64,000 nt of DNA from Acidobacteriota bacterium (GCA_020199835.1 JAIVJV010000004.1:124001-188000), one strand, 5' to 3'. Positions 1-8,021 are shown, counted from the stretch's first letter. Numbers and translations: made by a program. Notes: generated by a model not told the origin, from the sequence alone.

Positions 1-807
1 GCCGGAAAAACGACTACAGTCGAGATCCTCGAAGGGCTCACGCCGTCCGATGAAGGCACGGTCGAGTTGCTGGGCCAAAACTGGAACAGCGGCCGCGACA
101 ATCGAGCACTGCGTGAACGTATCGGCGTCCAACTCCAGGAAACACAACTCGCCGAGAAAGTGACCGTCGTCGAAACGTTGCGACTGTTTCGCAGTTTCTA
201 CGCACGCGGCCACGACGTTGAAGAAGTCATTCGCACGGTCGCACTCGAAGAAAAACGAAACGCGCGCGTAGGCAAACTCTCCGGCGGTCAAAAACAACGA
301 CTCGCCGTCGCATGCGCGCTCGTCAGCGATCCCGAACTCCTGTTTCTCGACGAGCCGACCACCGGACTCGATCCGCAAGCGCGTCTTTCGCTCTGGGACA
401 TAGTGGAAAGGTTTCGCGATGGAGGCGGCACGATTCTTTTGACCACGCACTACATGGAAGAAGCGACACGTCTTTGCGATCGCGTCGCGATCATGGACCA
501 CGGAAAAGTAATCGCGCTCGGCACCCCAGCGGAGTTGATCGAATCGCTCGGCGCGGATCAAGTCATAGAGTTTAGCGTCACGAATCCACTTACGGATGAA
601 CCACTGACGAATCTTCCCGCGGTCACTAATCTGCACAAAAGAGGCGATGTTTACGCGCTTACTGTTTCGGAGATCGGTGTTGCGTTGCCTGGGTTGCTCG
701 CTGAAATCAAACGACAGCAGTCGGAGCTTGTCACGCTCACAACGCACCAGGCGACGCTCGAAGACGTATTTGTCAGTTTAACTGGGAGAATGTTGCGTGA
801 TAGCTGA
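1..807 (+). CDS. ABC-2 type exporter, ATP-binding subunit (5' end outside window)
   Basis: The reading frame is open from base 1, which already lies inside the Walker A loop (AGKTTT is the first thing seen), so the start is upstream of the window. The rest of the nucleotide-binding domain is complete: signature LSGGQKQRL, Walker B LLFLDEPTTGLDP and H-loop TTHYMEEA. The ~80-residue C-terminal extension is typical of DrrA/CcmA-like subunits of drug, lipid or polysaccharide exporters. The stop overlaps the permease start by 11 bp, so the two are translationally coupled and form one cytoplasmic-ATPase plus membrane-permease unit. The substrate cannot be told from sequence. Confidence 0.93.
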   Translation, partial: AGKTTTVEILEGLTPSDEGTVELLGQNWNSGRDNRALRERIGVQLQETQLAEKVTVVETLRLFRSFYARGHDVEEVIRTVALEEKRNARVGKLSGGQKQRLAVACALVSDPELLFLDEPTTGLDPQARLSLWDIVERFRDGGGTILLTTHYMEEATRLCDRVAIMDHGKVIALGTPAELIESLGADQVIEFSVTNPLTDEPLTNLPAVTNLHKRGDVYALTVSEIGVALPGLLAEIKRQQSELVTLTTHQATLEDVFVSLTGRMLRDS

Positions 808-1885
808 AGCAAAAGAGACTCGAGCGAGTGAAGTGAAGTCTCAATCGCTTCATCCGCTGTTCGAGCTGACCGCGATGCGCGTACGCGAGTTTCTGCGCGA
901 GAAGGAAGCAGTGTTTTGGGTCTTCGTCTTCCCCGTGCTAATGACGTTTGCACTCGGCATCGCTTTTCGCAACACCGCGCCCGAGAAAACACCGGTGGCG
1001 ATCGAAGCATCCACCACCGATACCAGAGCAAGCGAGCTTGCCGGCGTGTTGTCGCGATCTGAAGAAATCACCGCGACTGTGGTGACTCCCGACGAAGCCT
1101 CGCGAGCATTGCGAAGCGGTAAAGTCTCTATAGTGGTCAAACCGCAGGATGACACTTTCGAATACCGTTTCGATCCCACGCGACCAGAAAGTCGTGCAGC
1201 GCGACTCCTCGTTGACGACGTTTTGCAACGCGGCAAAGGCCGAACCGACGTGGCCCAAATCGCAGAACAGAAGGTCACAGAACCCGGTGCTCGTTACGTC
1301 GATTTCCTGGTGCCGGGACTGATCGGCATGAACATGATGGGCAGCGGCTTGTGGGGCCTGGGCTTCACGATCGTGATCGCGCGTTCGCGAAAACTGCTCA
1401 AACGGTTCGCGGCGACGCCGATGCGGCGTTCGCATTACCTGCTTTCGTTCATGCTGTCGCGTCTCATCTTTCTGGTACTCGAAGTCGCGGCTGTGATTGT
1501 CTTCGCGGCGCTTGCTTTTGGATTTACGGTGCGTGGCTCATGGCTGAGTCTCGGTTTGATCACAGTGCTCGGAGGTTTTACGTTCTCGGGCATCGGATTG
1601 CTGGTCGCCGCGCGACCGACAACGATCGAAGGCGTGTCAGGCCTGATGAACTTCATCATGTTGCCGATGTGGTTGCTTTCAGGCACGTTCTTCTCGTCCG
1701 AACGGTTTCCTGAAGTTCTGCAACCGTTCATCAAAGCGCTTCCCCTAACCGCGCTCAACGACGTGCTGCGCGCGCTCATGAACGAAGGCGCGACACTCGC
1801 GTCGATGTGGATTCCGATCAGTGTATTGCTTGCCTGGTGTCTGATCAGTTTTGTTGTTGCATTAAAAATCTTTAAGTGGCAGTGA
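797..1885 (+). CDS. ABC-2 type transporter permease
   Basis: Inner-membrane partner of the preceding ATPase (362 aa). One membrane segment lies near residues 35-55, followed by a large extracytoplasmic loop (about 60-180) and then five or six hydrophobic helices from about residue 170. This is the ABC2_membrane topology (one helix, big loop, helix bundle). The motif ending in LLKRFAATPMRRSHY is the usual cytoplasmic coupling region before helix 3. The start codon is GTG inside the end of the ATPase gene. It is probably a simple two-gene exporter operon; the substrate is unknown. Confidence 0.9.
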   Translation: MIAEAKETRASEVKSQSLHPLFELTAMRVREFLREKEAVFWVFVFPVLMTFALGIAFRNTAPEKTPVAIEASTTDTRASELAGVLSRSEEITATVVTPDEASRALRSGKVSIVVKPQDDTFEYRFDPTRPESRAARLLVDDVLQRGKGRTDVAQIAEQKVTEPGARYVDFLVPGLIGMNMMGSGLWGLGFTIVIARSRKLLKRFAATPMRRSHYLLSFMLSRLIFLVLEVAAVIVFAALAFGFTVRGSWLSLGLITVLGGFTFSGIGLLVAARPTTIEGVSGLMNFIMLPMWLLSGTFFSSERFPEVLQPFIKALPLTALNDVLRALMNEGATLASMWIPISVLLAWCLISFVVALKIFKWQ

Positions 1886-1907
1886 GGAACCAAAGGAGGG
1901 CAAACCA

Positions 1908-3389
1908 TTGAGTAAAAAGGTTAACAGACGGACATTCGTAAAACTCACGGGCGCAGCCGGACTCGTTTCCGCCACCGAGATGCCTTCGCTCGGCGGCTCG
2001 AACACTGTTCCGCAGGGCAGCTCGGCCAGATCGGGAGACGCGTTGCGCGACTTCCCGCGAGGTTTTATCTGGGGAACAGCAACGGCCTCTTATCAGATCG
2101 AAGGCGCGGTGAAAGAAGATGGCCGTGGTCCATCGATCTGGGACACTTTTTCGCACACACCGGGCAAGGTCGTGAACAATGCCACGGGTGACGTTGCAAA
2201 CGACCACTACCATCTTTATAAAACCGACGTGCAGTTGATGAAAGCGTTGGGCGTCAAAGCATATCGATTTTCGATCGCCTGGCCGCGCGTGTTTCCCAAT
2301 GGTGATGGACCACCGAATCCGAAAGGACTCGATTTCTACAACCGGTTAGTAGACGAATTACTCGCGAACGACATCCAGCCCTTCGCCACGCTTTATCACT
2401 GGGACTTGCCGCAGTCGTTGCAGGATCGTTTCGGCGGCTGGGAAGGACGCGAGACTGCAAAAGCTTTCGCCGACTACGCCGGTTACGTCACGGCGCGGCT
2501 GACCGATCGCGTGAAGCATATCTTCACCATCAACGAGTTTGGGGCCTTTATAGAAGTTGGCTATCGCTGGGGCATCCATGCGCCGGGACTGAAGCTCACG
2601 GGATTGCGTCTCAACCAGACGCGTCATCACGCAGTGCTCGGACACGGTCTCGCCGTGCAGGCCATTCGCGCGAGTGCGAAGAGTGGGACCAGGGTCGGTA
2701 TCGCGGAAAACATCACGATTCCGGTGCCCGTCGTCGAGACACCCACGCATGTTGCCGCGGCAGAGAGTGCGATGCGCGAGATGAATGCGCAGTATCTCAC
2801 GGTGATAATGGAAGGGAAGTACACTGACTATTATTTGAAGTCGGCGGGAGCAGATGCGCCAAAGTTCACGCCCGAGGAGTTAAAGACGATCTCGAGCCCG
2901 CTCGACTTCGTCGGCATCAACGTTTACACGCCGCAGTTCGTACGCGCCGACGCGTCTTCGCCCGTTGGTTACGCTCAAGTTCCGCATCCGAAGTCTTTTC
3001 CACACGCGCCTTCATTCTGGCTGTTCATCGCGCCCGACGCGCTTTACTGGGGCCCGCGCCACGTCGCGAAGCTTTGGAACGCGAAGGAGATCTACATCAC
3101 TGAGAACGGTTGCTCGGCTTCGGACGAACCGGCCGCAGATGGAAAAGTTTACGACACCGATCGCGTGACGTACTTGCGCAGCTATCTCACGCAGTTGCGT
3201 CGCGCGACGGCCGAAAACGTGCCGGTGCGGGGTTATTTTCTGTGGAGTTTGATGGACAACTTCGAGTGGGCCGATGGTTATACAAACCGTTTCGGCATTC
3301 ACTATGTTGACTACGCTACGCAGAAGCGAACGCCAAAGCTGAGCGCGGATTTCTATCGCGAGGTCATCGCCCGCAACGCGGTTGTGTAA
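1908..3389 (+). CDS. GH1 family beta-glycosidase (beta-glucosidase), Tat-exported
   Basis: A 493-aa family 1 glycoside hydrolase that should cleave beta-linked glucosides or galactosides. The TTG start is chosen because AAAGGAGG lies 8 bases upstream. The N-terminus NRRTFVKLTG is a Tat signal, so the enzyme probably acts in the periplasm, whereas most bacterial GH1 enzymes are cytoplasmic. The catalytic core starts near residue 50 (FPRGFIWGTATASYQIEGA). The acid/base Glu is E210 in T-I-N-E-F and the nucleophile is E399 in YITENG. The acid/base motif is normally T-x-N-E-P; here Phe replaces Pro. The C-terminal sugar-binding stretch with NFEWADGYTNRFG is intact. It follows the ABC exporter by 22 bp but need not be functionally linked. 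Confidence 0.93.
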   Translation: MSKKVNRRTFVKLTGAAGLVSATEMPSLGGSNTVPQGSSARSGDALRDFPRGFIWGTATASYQIEGAVKEDGRGPSIWDTFSHTPGKVVNNATGDVANDHYHLYKTDVQLMKALGVKAYRFSIAWPRVFPNGDGPPNPKGLDFYNRLVDELLANDIQPFATLYHWDLPQSLQDRFGGWEGRETAKAFADYAGYVTARLTDRVKHIFTINEFGAFIEVGYRWGIHAPGLKLTGLRLNQTRHHAVLGHGLAVQAIRASAKSGTRVGIAENITIPVPVVETPTHVAAAESAMREMNAQYLTVIMEGKYTDYYLKSAGADAPKFTPEELKTISSPLDFVGINVYTPQFVRADASSPVGYAQVPHPKSFPHAPSFWLFIAPDALYWGPRHVAKLWNAKEIYITENGCSASDEPAADGKVYDTDRVTYLRSYLTQLRRATAENVPVRGYFLWSLMDNFEWADGYTNRFGIHYVDYATQKRTPKLSADFYREVIARNAVV

Positions 3390-3783
3390 AGAGCGCTGCT
3401 GGGTTAGTTCTGAGGGGTCGAGAGCTTAATCCAGTTCTCGACCACTTTGTCACGCACAGGGAAGTGTCGCCAGTAGTCTTTTAGGCGTAAGCAACCAATC
3501 AGGATCTACACAACTCTAACGCCCCGCTGTCTACCAAATTCGCCGACCCGGAGACAGCGACTTTCCCCAACACAATTTGACGGACCGAAGTCTATCGAGT
3601 GGTGACGTGTGCGCAGGACTTCACTCGTAATCCGCACGGTTCGAGTAAGTCTTAGTGTGGCGTCCCAGAGGGTGGGAGCGGATTCAAATAAGGGTGCTCC
3701 GCTCCCGCTCGTTCACGATGAGATCCTGGGCATCTCCGTGCCGCCCGCTTCGCGTATCGCCGCGATGCCGGTAGCATTGGCTC
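3390..3783. other. Non-coding stretch of ~390 bp with a possible gene remnant
   Basis: No convincing gene lies between the GH1 gene and the next coding region. On the minus strand, positions 3404-3508 translate without a stop into a protein-like tail (DYWRHFPVRDKVVENWIKL then a stop at 3404), closed upstream by a TAG, which could be the decayed 3' end of an old gene. The rest of both strands gives only short, compositionally random frames. No clear promoter or terminator was identified. Confidence 0.3.
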
Positions 3784-4410
3784 ATGTCGTCTCTCAGGCG
3801 AAGATGGTCGGGAAGGATCTTCCTTGTAGCCGTCGTTGTTGTTCTTATTCTCATAACAGTCTGGCTGGGACTGGCGCAAAACTGTCCGAGCGTAGGCATC
3901 GCTCTCACCAGTCGAGCTCGACATCTTCATCGTCTAAAAAACCGAACTGCTTTTCCGCAAGCTGTGGATTTCGATCCGAACGTCACACTTGAAAAGTTAC
4001 TCGCGCCGGGCGACGACACTAACCGTTGGTCCACCGATCGTGCAGCCCGCGTCGAAGGTGAAGTGATCGACATCGCCTATGCCGGCAGTGAAGCGACAAA
4101 CTGCTTCAACCCGAATCGCCGCGACATCCACATTCTGATCGCCACTCACAAAGGCGCTGCGAAAAACGAACAGGTAGTGCTGGAAGTTACGCCGAATTGG
4201 GGAGACTGGGCGTCTGCCCAAGGACTCGATTGGACTGAGCAAACTCTGCACTCCCAGCTCGTGGGCCGTTGGGTTCAATTCGAAGGCTGGTTATATTTTG
4301 ACGTGGGCCATGCGGAGGAATCCGAGAACACTGCGCCGCGCAACCCCGAAAACTGGCGCGCCACCGCGTGGGAAGTGCACCCGGTGACGAAGTTCACCGT
4401 GATCAGATAA
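3784..4410 (+). CDS. Membrane-anchored hypothetical protein with a conserved C-terminal domain
   Basis: A 208-aa protein with a basic N-terminus and one hydrophobic segment (residues 11-30), which looks like an uncleaved anchor or signal peptide. The soluble part (about 80-208) has a beta-strand-rich pattern: RVEGEVIDIAYAG, DIHILIATHKGA, VQFEGWLYFDVGH and a terminal WRATAWEVHPVTKF. I recall this order as a recurring uncharacterised bacterial domain, with a GxWLxxD..H block and a W-E-x-H-P-V end, plausibly an OB-like fold. No catalytic residues are evident. The single Cys after the helix could matter if the protein is lipid-modified, but no good lipobox is present. Function unknown. Confidence 0.65.
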   Translation: MSSLRRRWSGRIFLVAVVVVLILITVWLGLAQNCPSVGIALTSRARHLHRLKNRTAFPQAVDFDPNVTLEKLLAPGDDTNRWSTDRAARVEGEVIDIAYAGSEATNCFNPNRRDIHILIATHKGAAKNEQVVLEVTPNWGDWASAQGLDWTEQTLHSQLVGRWVQFEGWLYFDVGHAEESENTAPRNPENWRATAWEVHPVTKFTVIR

Positions 4411-4452
4411 TTCTCTGTCCAGGCGGTCAGCTTAAAGGTTGCTCTGAGCGAG

Positions 4453-4995
4453 CTACTCGTTGTCGAGCAGTCGCGTGGTGTGCTCGGTGACGCTGGGGCG
4501 TTGGGCGAGTTCGTTCGTACGCACTTGTCCGCGATTCGGCAAAGGAGGCGCGGCGGCCGCCGGAGGTAATGAGCCGTGGGCCGGCGCGTGTCCAAACGTT
4601 GAAGTCTGGAAAGACCCAGGCGGCAACGCCGGCTGAACCCCGCCCGGATGTTTTACCGGCTCGGTCTTGCTCATGAAGATTCGAGCGTAAAGCATCCAGG
4701 CCAGCGCGACAAAAAACAGGAAAAACGGAATGACCAGCGGTCCGGGTTCATCTCCCACTATGCTTATTATCAGGAAAATGGGGAAAAGTGCGCCCGCGAA
4801 AAACATCAATTTTCCCGCGCGCCGGATGTTCTTACGGCGGCGCGAATCCGGTGCGACCTGAACTTCCTCCGCAACTCTCAACGGCGGGCGACCCCCGACA
4901 AGCCACTCCATCAGGCCAGTGAGAGCGAGGCCGCAACGCGAGCAGTACCGCATTTCATCAGAGACTTGTTGCTGGCCGCAGCTGGGACAATACAT
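4453..4995 (-). CDS. Zinc-ribbon domain membrane protein
   Basis: A 180-aa protein that opens with a zinc ribbon (residues 1-25): CPSCGQQ...CSRCGLAL gives two CxxC knuckles for one structural zinc. A basic stretch (RRRKNIRR) is followed by two hydrophobic segments (about 63-82 and 88-106). The C-terminal 60 residues are Pro/Ala/Gly-rich and probably disordered. Such zinc_ribbon_2 plus membrane-pair proteins are common in Acidobacteria and lack an assigned role. It converges with the preceding plus-strand gene, leaving a 42-bp gap. Confidence 0.75.
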   Translation of the reverse strand: MYCPSCGQQQVSDEMRYCSRCGLALTGLMEWLVGGRPPLRVAEEVQVAPDSRRRKNIRRAGKLMFFAGALFPIFLIISIVGDEPGPLVIPFFLFFVALAWMLYARIFMSKTEPVKHPGGVQPALPPGSFQTSTFGHAPAHGSLPPAAAAPPLPNRGQVRTNELAQRPSVTEHTTRLLDNE

Positions 4996-5169
4996 AGACG
5001 CCTTATGTAAAGGTGATTCTAACCGAACGCAGCAGAGTACGGTAAGCCACGGCGCGATGTTCCCGCGTCGTGCGTTCCTTGTTCCAAACCCGAACTAGCG
5101 ACGCTACATCTACGGCGTGTCTACGGCGTTCGCTCGGCGACCTGCCACGGGTCTGATACCATCTCCCGT

Positions 5170-5391
5170 ATGACAAAGGTTAGCAAGGGTCGCGAGGACG
5201 CTGACGTACGGCAGGGCGGGGACCAGATGAGCGAAGCCGAGATCGACTACAACGTCATGGGATCGTTCCCGGCGAGCGATCCGCCATCGTGGACACTCGG
5301 CGTGCGGCCGCGTAAAACTTCGCGCGACGAGTTTGAGGGCGAGAAGCCGTCGCCACACGATCCGTCGCACCAGAACGAACCACCCGAGTGA
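5170..5391 (+). CDS. Small hydrophilic protein with FPASDPPSW motif
   Basis: A 73-aa charged protein without membrane segments. It carries MGSFPASDPPSWTLG at residues 29-43, which resembles a short conserved block in many small bacterial proteins of unknown function; the rest is low-complexity (Glu/Lys/Pro). It lies 25 bp upstream of the aldo/keto reductase start, same strand, so the two may be co-transcribed. The motif and position argue for a real gene; the function is unknown. Confidence 0.6.
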   Translation: MTKVSKGREDADVRQGGDQMSEAEIDYNVMGSFPASDPPSWTLGVRPRKTSRDEFEGEKPSPHDPSHQNEPPE

Positions 5392-5416
5392 TTGGGCGCG
5401 TCCGGAGGTACACAAA

Positions 5417-6301
5417 ATGCGCGAAGCAACCCAGCTCAACCATGCGCCGAAAGTAAGAACCACGTTGTTGCCTTCGGGTCGATCGATGCCTGTGCTTGGC
5501 CAGGGCACGTGGCGCATGGGGGAGGACCATGCGCGCAGAAAAGCAGAAGTCGCCGCGCTTCGTTTGGGTTTGGACCTCGGCATGAACCACATCGACACCG
5601 CTGAGATGTATGCCGAAGGCGGCGCCGAAGAAGTCGTTGCTGAAGCGATTGCTGAACAGCGCGCGGACGTGTTTGTTGTCACGAAAGTTTACCCGCATAA
5701 CGCAACGCGACACGGAGCGGTTGAGGCGTGCGAAAGAAGTCTGCGACGGTTGCAGACTGACTACATCGATCTTTATTTGCTGCACTGGCGCGCTGACGTA
5801 CCGCTGTCCCAGACGTTCGAAGCGTTTCAGTCTTTGAAGGAGTCGGGAAAGATTCGCGAGTACGGCGTGAGCAACTTCGATGTTGCTGACCTGGAAGAAT
5901 CGTTCGGTATATTCGGCGGTGACGAGATCGCCAACAATCAGGTGTTGTACAACCTCGGGCATCGCGGGATTGAGTGGGACCTGATTCGCTGGTGTCGCGC
6001 GCGACGCATTCCGATCACTGCCTATTCACCCATCGGCCATAACGCCGATGAACAGAAACAAATTCTCGGGAATCGCGCGGTGAAGGCGGTGGCGTTGAGA
6101 CACGGCGTTACGGCTGTTCAGATTGTGCTCGCGTGGCTGATGCGACAGCCCGACGTCGTCGTTATTCCGAAAGCAGTTCGGCCGGAACACATTCGCGAGA
6201 ATCGCGCCGCGCACGATCTCAAACTCACAGAACGCGAATTCAAAGAGTTGGACCAGGCGTTCCCGCCTCCGACTCGAAAGATCCCGCTCGAGACCTCGTG
6301 A
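5417..6301 (+). CDS. Aldo/keto reductase
   Basis: A 294-aa NAD(P)H-dependent oxidoreductase of the aldo/keto reductase superfamily, reducing aldehydes or ketones in the cytosol. The catalytic tetrad is visible: D60 and Y65 in DTAEMYAEGG, K90 in VFVVTK and H123 in LYLLHWRAD. The cofactor-binding C-terminal part (VVIPKAVRPEHIREN) is intact. The frame is open further upstream, but the ATG at 5417 is preferred: GGAGG lies 10 bases upstream and it removes an overlap with the previous small gene. It resembles the DkgA/YeaE-like group; the physiological substrate is not identifiable. Confidence 0.92.
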   Translation: MREATQLNHAPKVRTTLLPSGRSMPVLGQGTWRMGEDHARRKAEVAALRLGLDLGMNHIDTAEMYAEGGAEEVVAEAIAEQRADVFVVTKVYPHNATRHGAVEACERSLRRLQTDYIDLYLLHWRADVPLSQTFEAFQSLKESGKIREYGVSNFDVADLEESFGIFGGDEIANNQVLYNLGHRGIEWDLIRWCRARRIPITAYSPIGHNADEQKQILGNRAVKAVALRHGVTAVQIVLAWLMRQPDVVVIPKAVRPEHIRENRAAHDLKLTEREFKELDQAFPPPTRKIPLETS

Positions 6302-6374
6302 TCCGCTCCGGTGTGGGTAGCACGGTTGGGGAGCACGAGGGTAATCCCTTTTCGCAGAGATTCCGCTGCCGGAG

Positions 6375-6644
6375 ATGATCTTCAAGTATGACGCGACAGC
6401 GTGGAAGTACGTGCCCGCCAATCACCTGTTTCCCGATTACACGCTGCGCGGAATCGAGCAGGACATCGCGCAACTACGCGACGACGACCGCAACTATCTC
6501 TCAAAGCGACTCGACATTTTGCTGCGTTACGTTTTGGCCGGCAAGTGGAACGAGGGTTGGGCGTTCTTCAACCGCGAGTATCAACGTCCCGACAAACAAG
6601 AGATCAAAAATCGCGTCGTCAGAATCCTCAAACAAAAGCTGTAG
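6375..6644 (+). CDS. Small hypothetical protein (89 aa)
   Basis: An 89-aa soluble protein, rich in aromatic and charged residues, with a predicted helical middle (YTLRGIEQDIAQLRDDDRNY) and a basic C-terminus. No motif I recognise. The ATG has only GGAG directly adjacent to it, so the start is uncertain. Codon use resembles its neighbours and no competing frame is better. It converges on the ATP-grasp gene with a 34-bp gap. Confidence 0.5.
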   Translation: MIFKYDATAWKYVPANHLFPDYTLRGIEQDIAQLRDDDRNYLSKRLDILLRYVLAGKWNEGWAFFNREYQRPDKQEIKNRVVRILKQKL

Positions 6645-6678
6645 CACGAATAACTGATTCCTTCGGCTTCTACGTTTC

Positions 6679-7725
6679 TCAGCCCACCGCCGAAAACCGG
6701 GAGCCGGTAACCGTAGCGCCTCGCGTAACCTCCTCCTCGAGAAAATCAACCAGTCTTGCGTGCGGGTCGAAGCCGACCACGCGCGTTGCGTCAGCGACGA
6801 AGTTTGAAAGCGCGTTGATGTCGTAATAGAGCAGCGAACCGTCGCGGTCATCCACGATGTACTCAACGCCGCCCACGTCGATTTGCGCGGCTTGAACGAT
6901 TCGTTCCACGGAACGGATCACATTCAGCGGCGGGTCGAACGCTTCCACCCGCAAACCGGATCGCGGCGCATCGCTCGGACACGCGGCTCGCGCCAGTTCA
7001 ACGCCATCCGTGGTTTGGCAAATGTCTGCCGGGCAGAGATTGAACGTATCGCCGGTGGTGAAAACTTTGATCGCGTAGAGATATTTACCGCCGAGTGTTT
7101 CAACACGCGTGATGTGTCCGCCGCGCGGAGGAATGCACTCCTGGACCAGCGCCGTCTGATCGATACCGAGATTGAGTTTGTCGTTTTCGATTGCGGCCGC
7201 GAGTTTGTGTCGTGAATCAAAACGCACGATACCGGCGCCACTGCCACCGATGTTGGCTTTTACGAGGATGGGGAACCGCAGATCTTTTGCAGCCGCCAGC
7301 GCGCGAAACGGAGCGTTTATTATGACGGCTCGCGGGTAAGCGAGTTTGAGCGACCCGAGCAACGAGAGTTGACGCGCCTTGGAGATCTCGACGGCGAAAG
7401 CTTTTTCACCATTGATGACTCGCGTGCCGAGACGTTCCAGGTGATTCAGGTATTGAAGCGTGTAGAAGATTCCGTGACCGTGGCTCCGCAAGTATGCCGA
7501 AGGGCTCATGCGGTTGAACAGAACCGCGTATGGTTTTTTGTTCTCGCCCGGATCGTAACTGTGCGTGGTGGCGTCGAGCTTCGCGTAGGGAATCGCCCGA
7601 CGATTGAGTTCCGCGAAGAGTGGTCGAAACCAAGCTCGATGCTCGTAATAGATGGCCAGGTCTGGTGCCTCGTAGTTTGTTGAATGGAAGCCGGTTGTAA
7701 AGTTGCCGAACGTTGTGTTGCTCAT
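6679..7725 (-). CDS. RimK-like ATP-grasp ligase
   Basis: A 348-aa cytosolic enzyme with an ATP-grasp core: FPILVKANIGGSGAGIVRF (about 150-170) supplies the ATP-binding Lys and the glycine-rich loop, and the last third (GVEYIVDDRDGSLLYYDINA) has the acidic Mg-binding residues of the RimK/glutathione-synthetase clan. Such enzymes join a carboxylate to an amine or thiol-bearing amino acid through an acyl-phosphate; substrates here are unknown. AAGGAG precedes the ATG. Its mRNA leader contains a Cys-rich small ORF and an antiterminator/terminator pair (see separate entries), so expression is probably raised when Cys-tRNA is scarce. That hints, by inference only, at a cysteine- or thiol-linked product. 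Confidence 0.85.
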   Translation of the reverse strand: MSNTTFGNFTTGFHSTNYEAPDLAIYYEHRAWFRPLFAELNRRAIPYAKLDATTHSYDPGENKKPYAVLFNRMSPSAYLRSHGHGIFYTLQYLNHLERLGTRVINGEKAFAVEISKARQLSLLGSLKLAYPRAVIINAPFRALAAAKDLRFPILVKANIGGSGAGIVRFDSRHKLAAAIENDKLNLGIDQTALVQECIPPRGGHITRVETLGGKYLYAIKVFTTGDTFNLCPADICQTTDGVELARAACPSDAPRSGLRVEAFDPPLNVIRSVERIVQAAQIDVGGVEYIVDDRDGSLLYYDINALSNFVADATRVVGFDPHARLVDFLEEEVTRGATVTGSRFSAVG

Positions 7726-7764
7726 CGCCTTCTCCTTGCTAATTGCCGTTCAGGGCAAACAAAA

Positions 7765-7788
7765 AGGGCCGCTCGAATGAGCGGCCCT
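7765..7788 (-). terminator. Intrinsic terminator in the ATP-grasp leader (attenuator)
   Basis: On the minus-strand transcript a perfect 10-bp stem (AGGGCCGCTC / GAGCGGCCCT, loop ATTC) is followed directly by TTTTTGTTT. It lies 39 bp upstream of the ATP-grasp start codon, not downstream of any minus-strand gene, so it can only act as a leader terminator. Its 5' arm and loop (CCGCTCATT) are exactly complementary to an upstream segment, AATGAGCGG at 7835-7843. Pairing those two would destroy the terminator, which is the layout of a transcription attenuator. Confidence 0.8.
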
Positions 7789-7813
7789 GGTGAATGTTGA
7801 TGATTGCTGGATC

Positions 7814-7927
7814 TTACGTCACATACACTTTAGTCCGCTCATTTGCCGGCCTACAACAACAGAAACAAGCACACACCTGCACGCTTATGCGAATGGTGGC
7901 GTGTGGATGTTTAGTTGAAGTTGACAT
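7814..7927 (-). CDS. Putative Cys-rich leader peptide (37 aa)
   Basis: A short ORF in the 5' leader of the ATP-grasp gene. Codons 19-25 read CACFCCC: five Cys codons in seven. Codons 29-31 (N-E-R) are the antiterminator strand AATGAGCGG. A ribosome stalled on the Cys run would leave that strand free to pair with the terminator 5' arm, whereas a moving ribosome would cover it. The peptide stops 25 bp before the terminator stem. The ATG lies about 22 nt after the predicted transcription start and has no Shine-Dalgarno sequence, so translation may be weak or leader-like. This is a cis-acting peptide by inference from layout; no homolog is claimed. Confidence 0.6.
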   Translation of the reverse strand: MSTSTKHPHATIRISVQVCACFCCCRPANERTKVYVT

Positions 7928-7955
7928 GATCGCAATACTTTTGCGGAGGCTCAGA

Positions 7956-7985
7956 AAAATACTCCAGTGTCTGGAGGTATGTCAA
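7956..7985 (-). promoter_or_regulatory. Sigma70-type promoter for the ATP-grasp leader
   Basis: On the minus strand TTGACA (7985-7980) and TATTTT (7961-7956) are separated by 18 bp, predicting a start near 7949. The spacer is almost filled by a dyad, CTCCAG-TGT-CTGGAG (7962-7976), so a regulator bound there would sit between the -35 and -10 elements. The dyad also lies just upstream of the divergent rtcB promoter. Confidence 0.55.
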
Positions 7986-7997
7986 CGTAGTTTGCAC

Positions 7998-8003
7998 TAT
8001 ACT
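7998..8003 (+). promoter_or_regulatory. Probable -10 element of rtcB
   Basis: TATACT lies 18 bp upstream of the rtcB ATG. No good -35 hexamer sits at the right distance; the dyad at 7962-7976 occupies roughly that place, which would suit activator-dependent transcription. The 5' leader would be only about 10 nt. Confidence 0.35.
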
Positions 8004-8021
8004 TTGAAACGAGGTTGAACC

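Noticed and set aside
4648-5010. Plus-strand frame opposite the zinc-ribbon gene
   Set aside because: The minus strand has the CxxC pairs and membrane helices of a real protein; the plus strand has no features.
7851-7900. Alternative Leu-rich reading (V-C-L-F-L-L-L then stop) of the same leader as a Leu attenuator
   Set aside because: That frame lacks an ATG and an RBS, and its stop lies before the antiterminator strand; the Cys frame starts with ATG and spans it.
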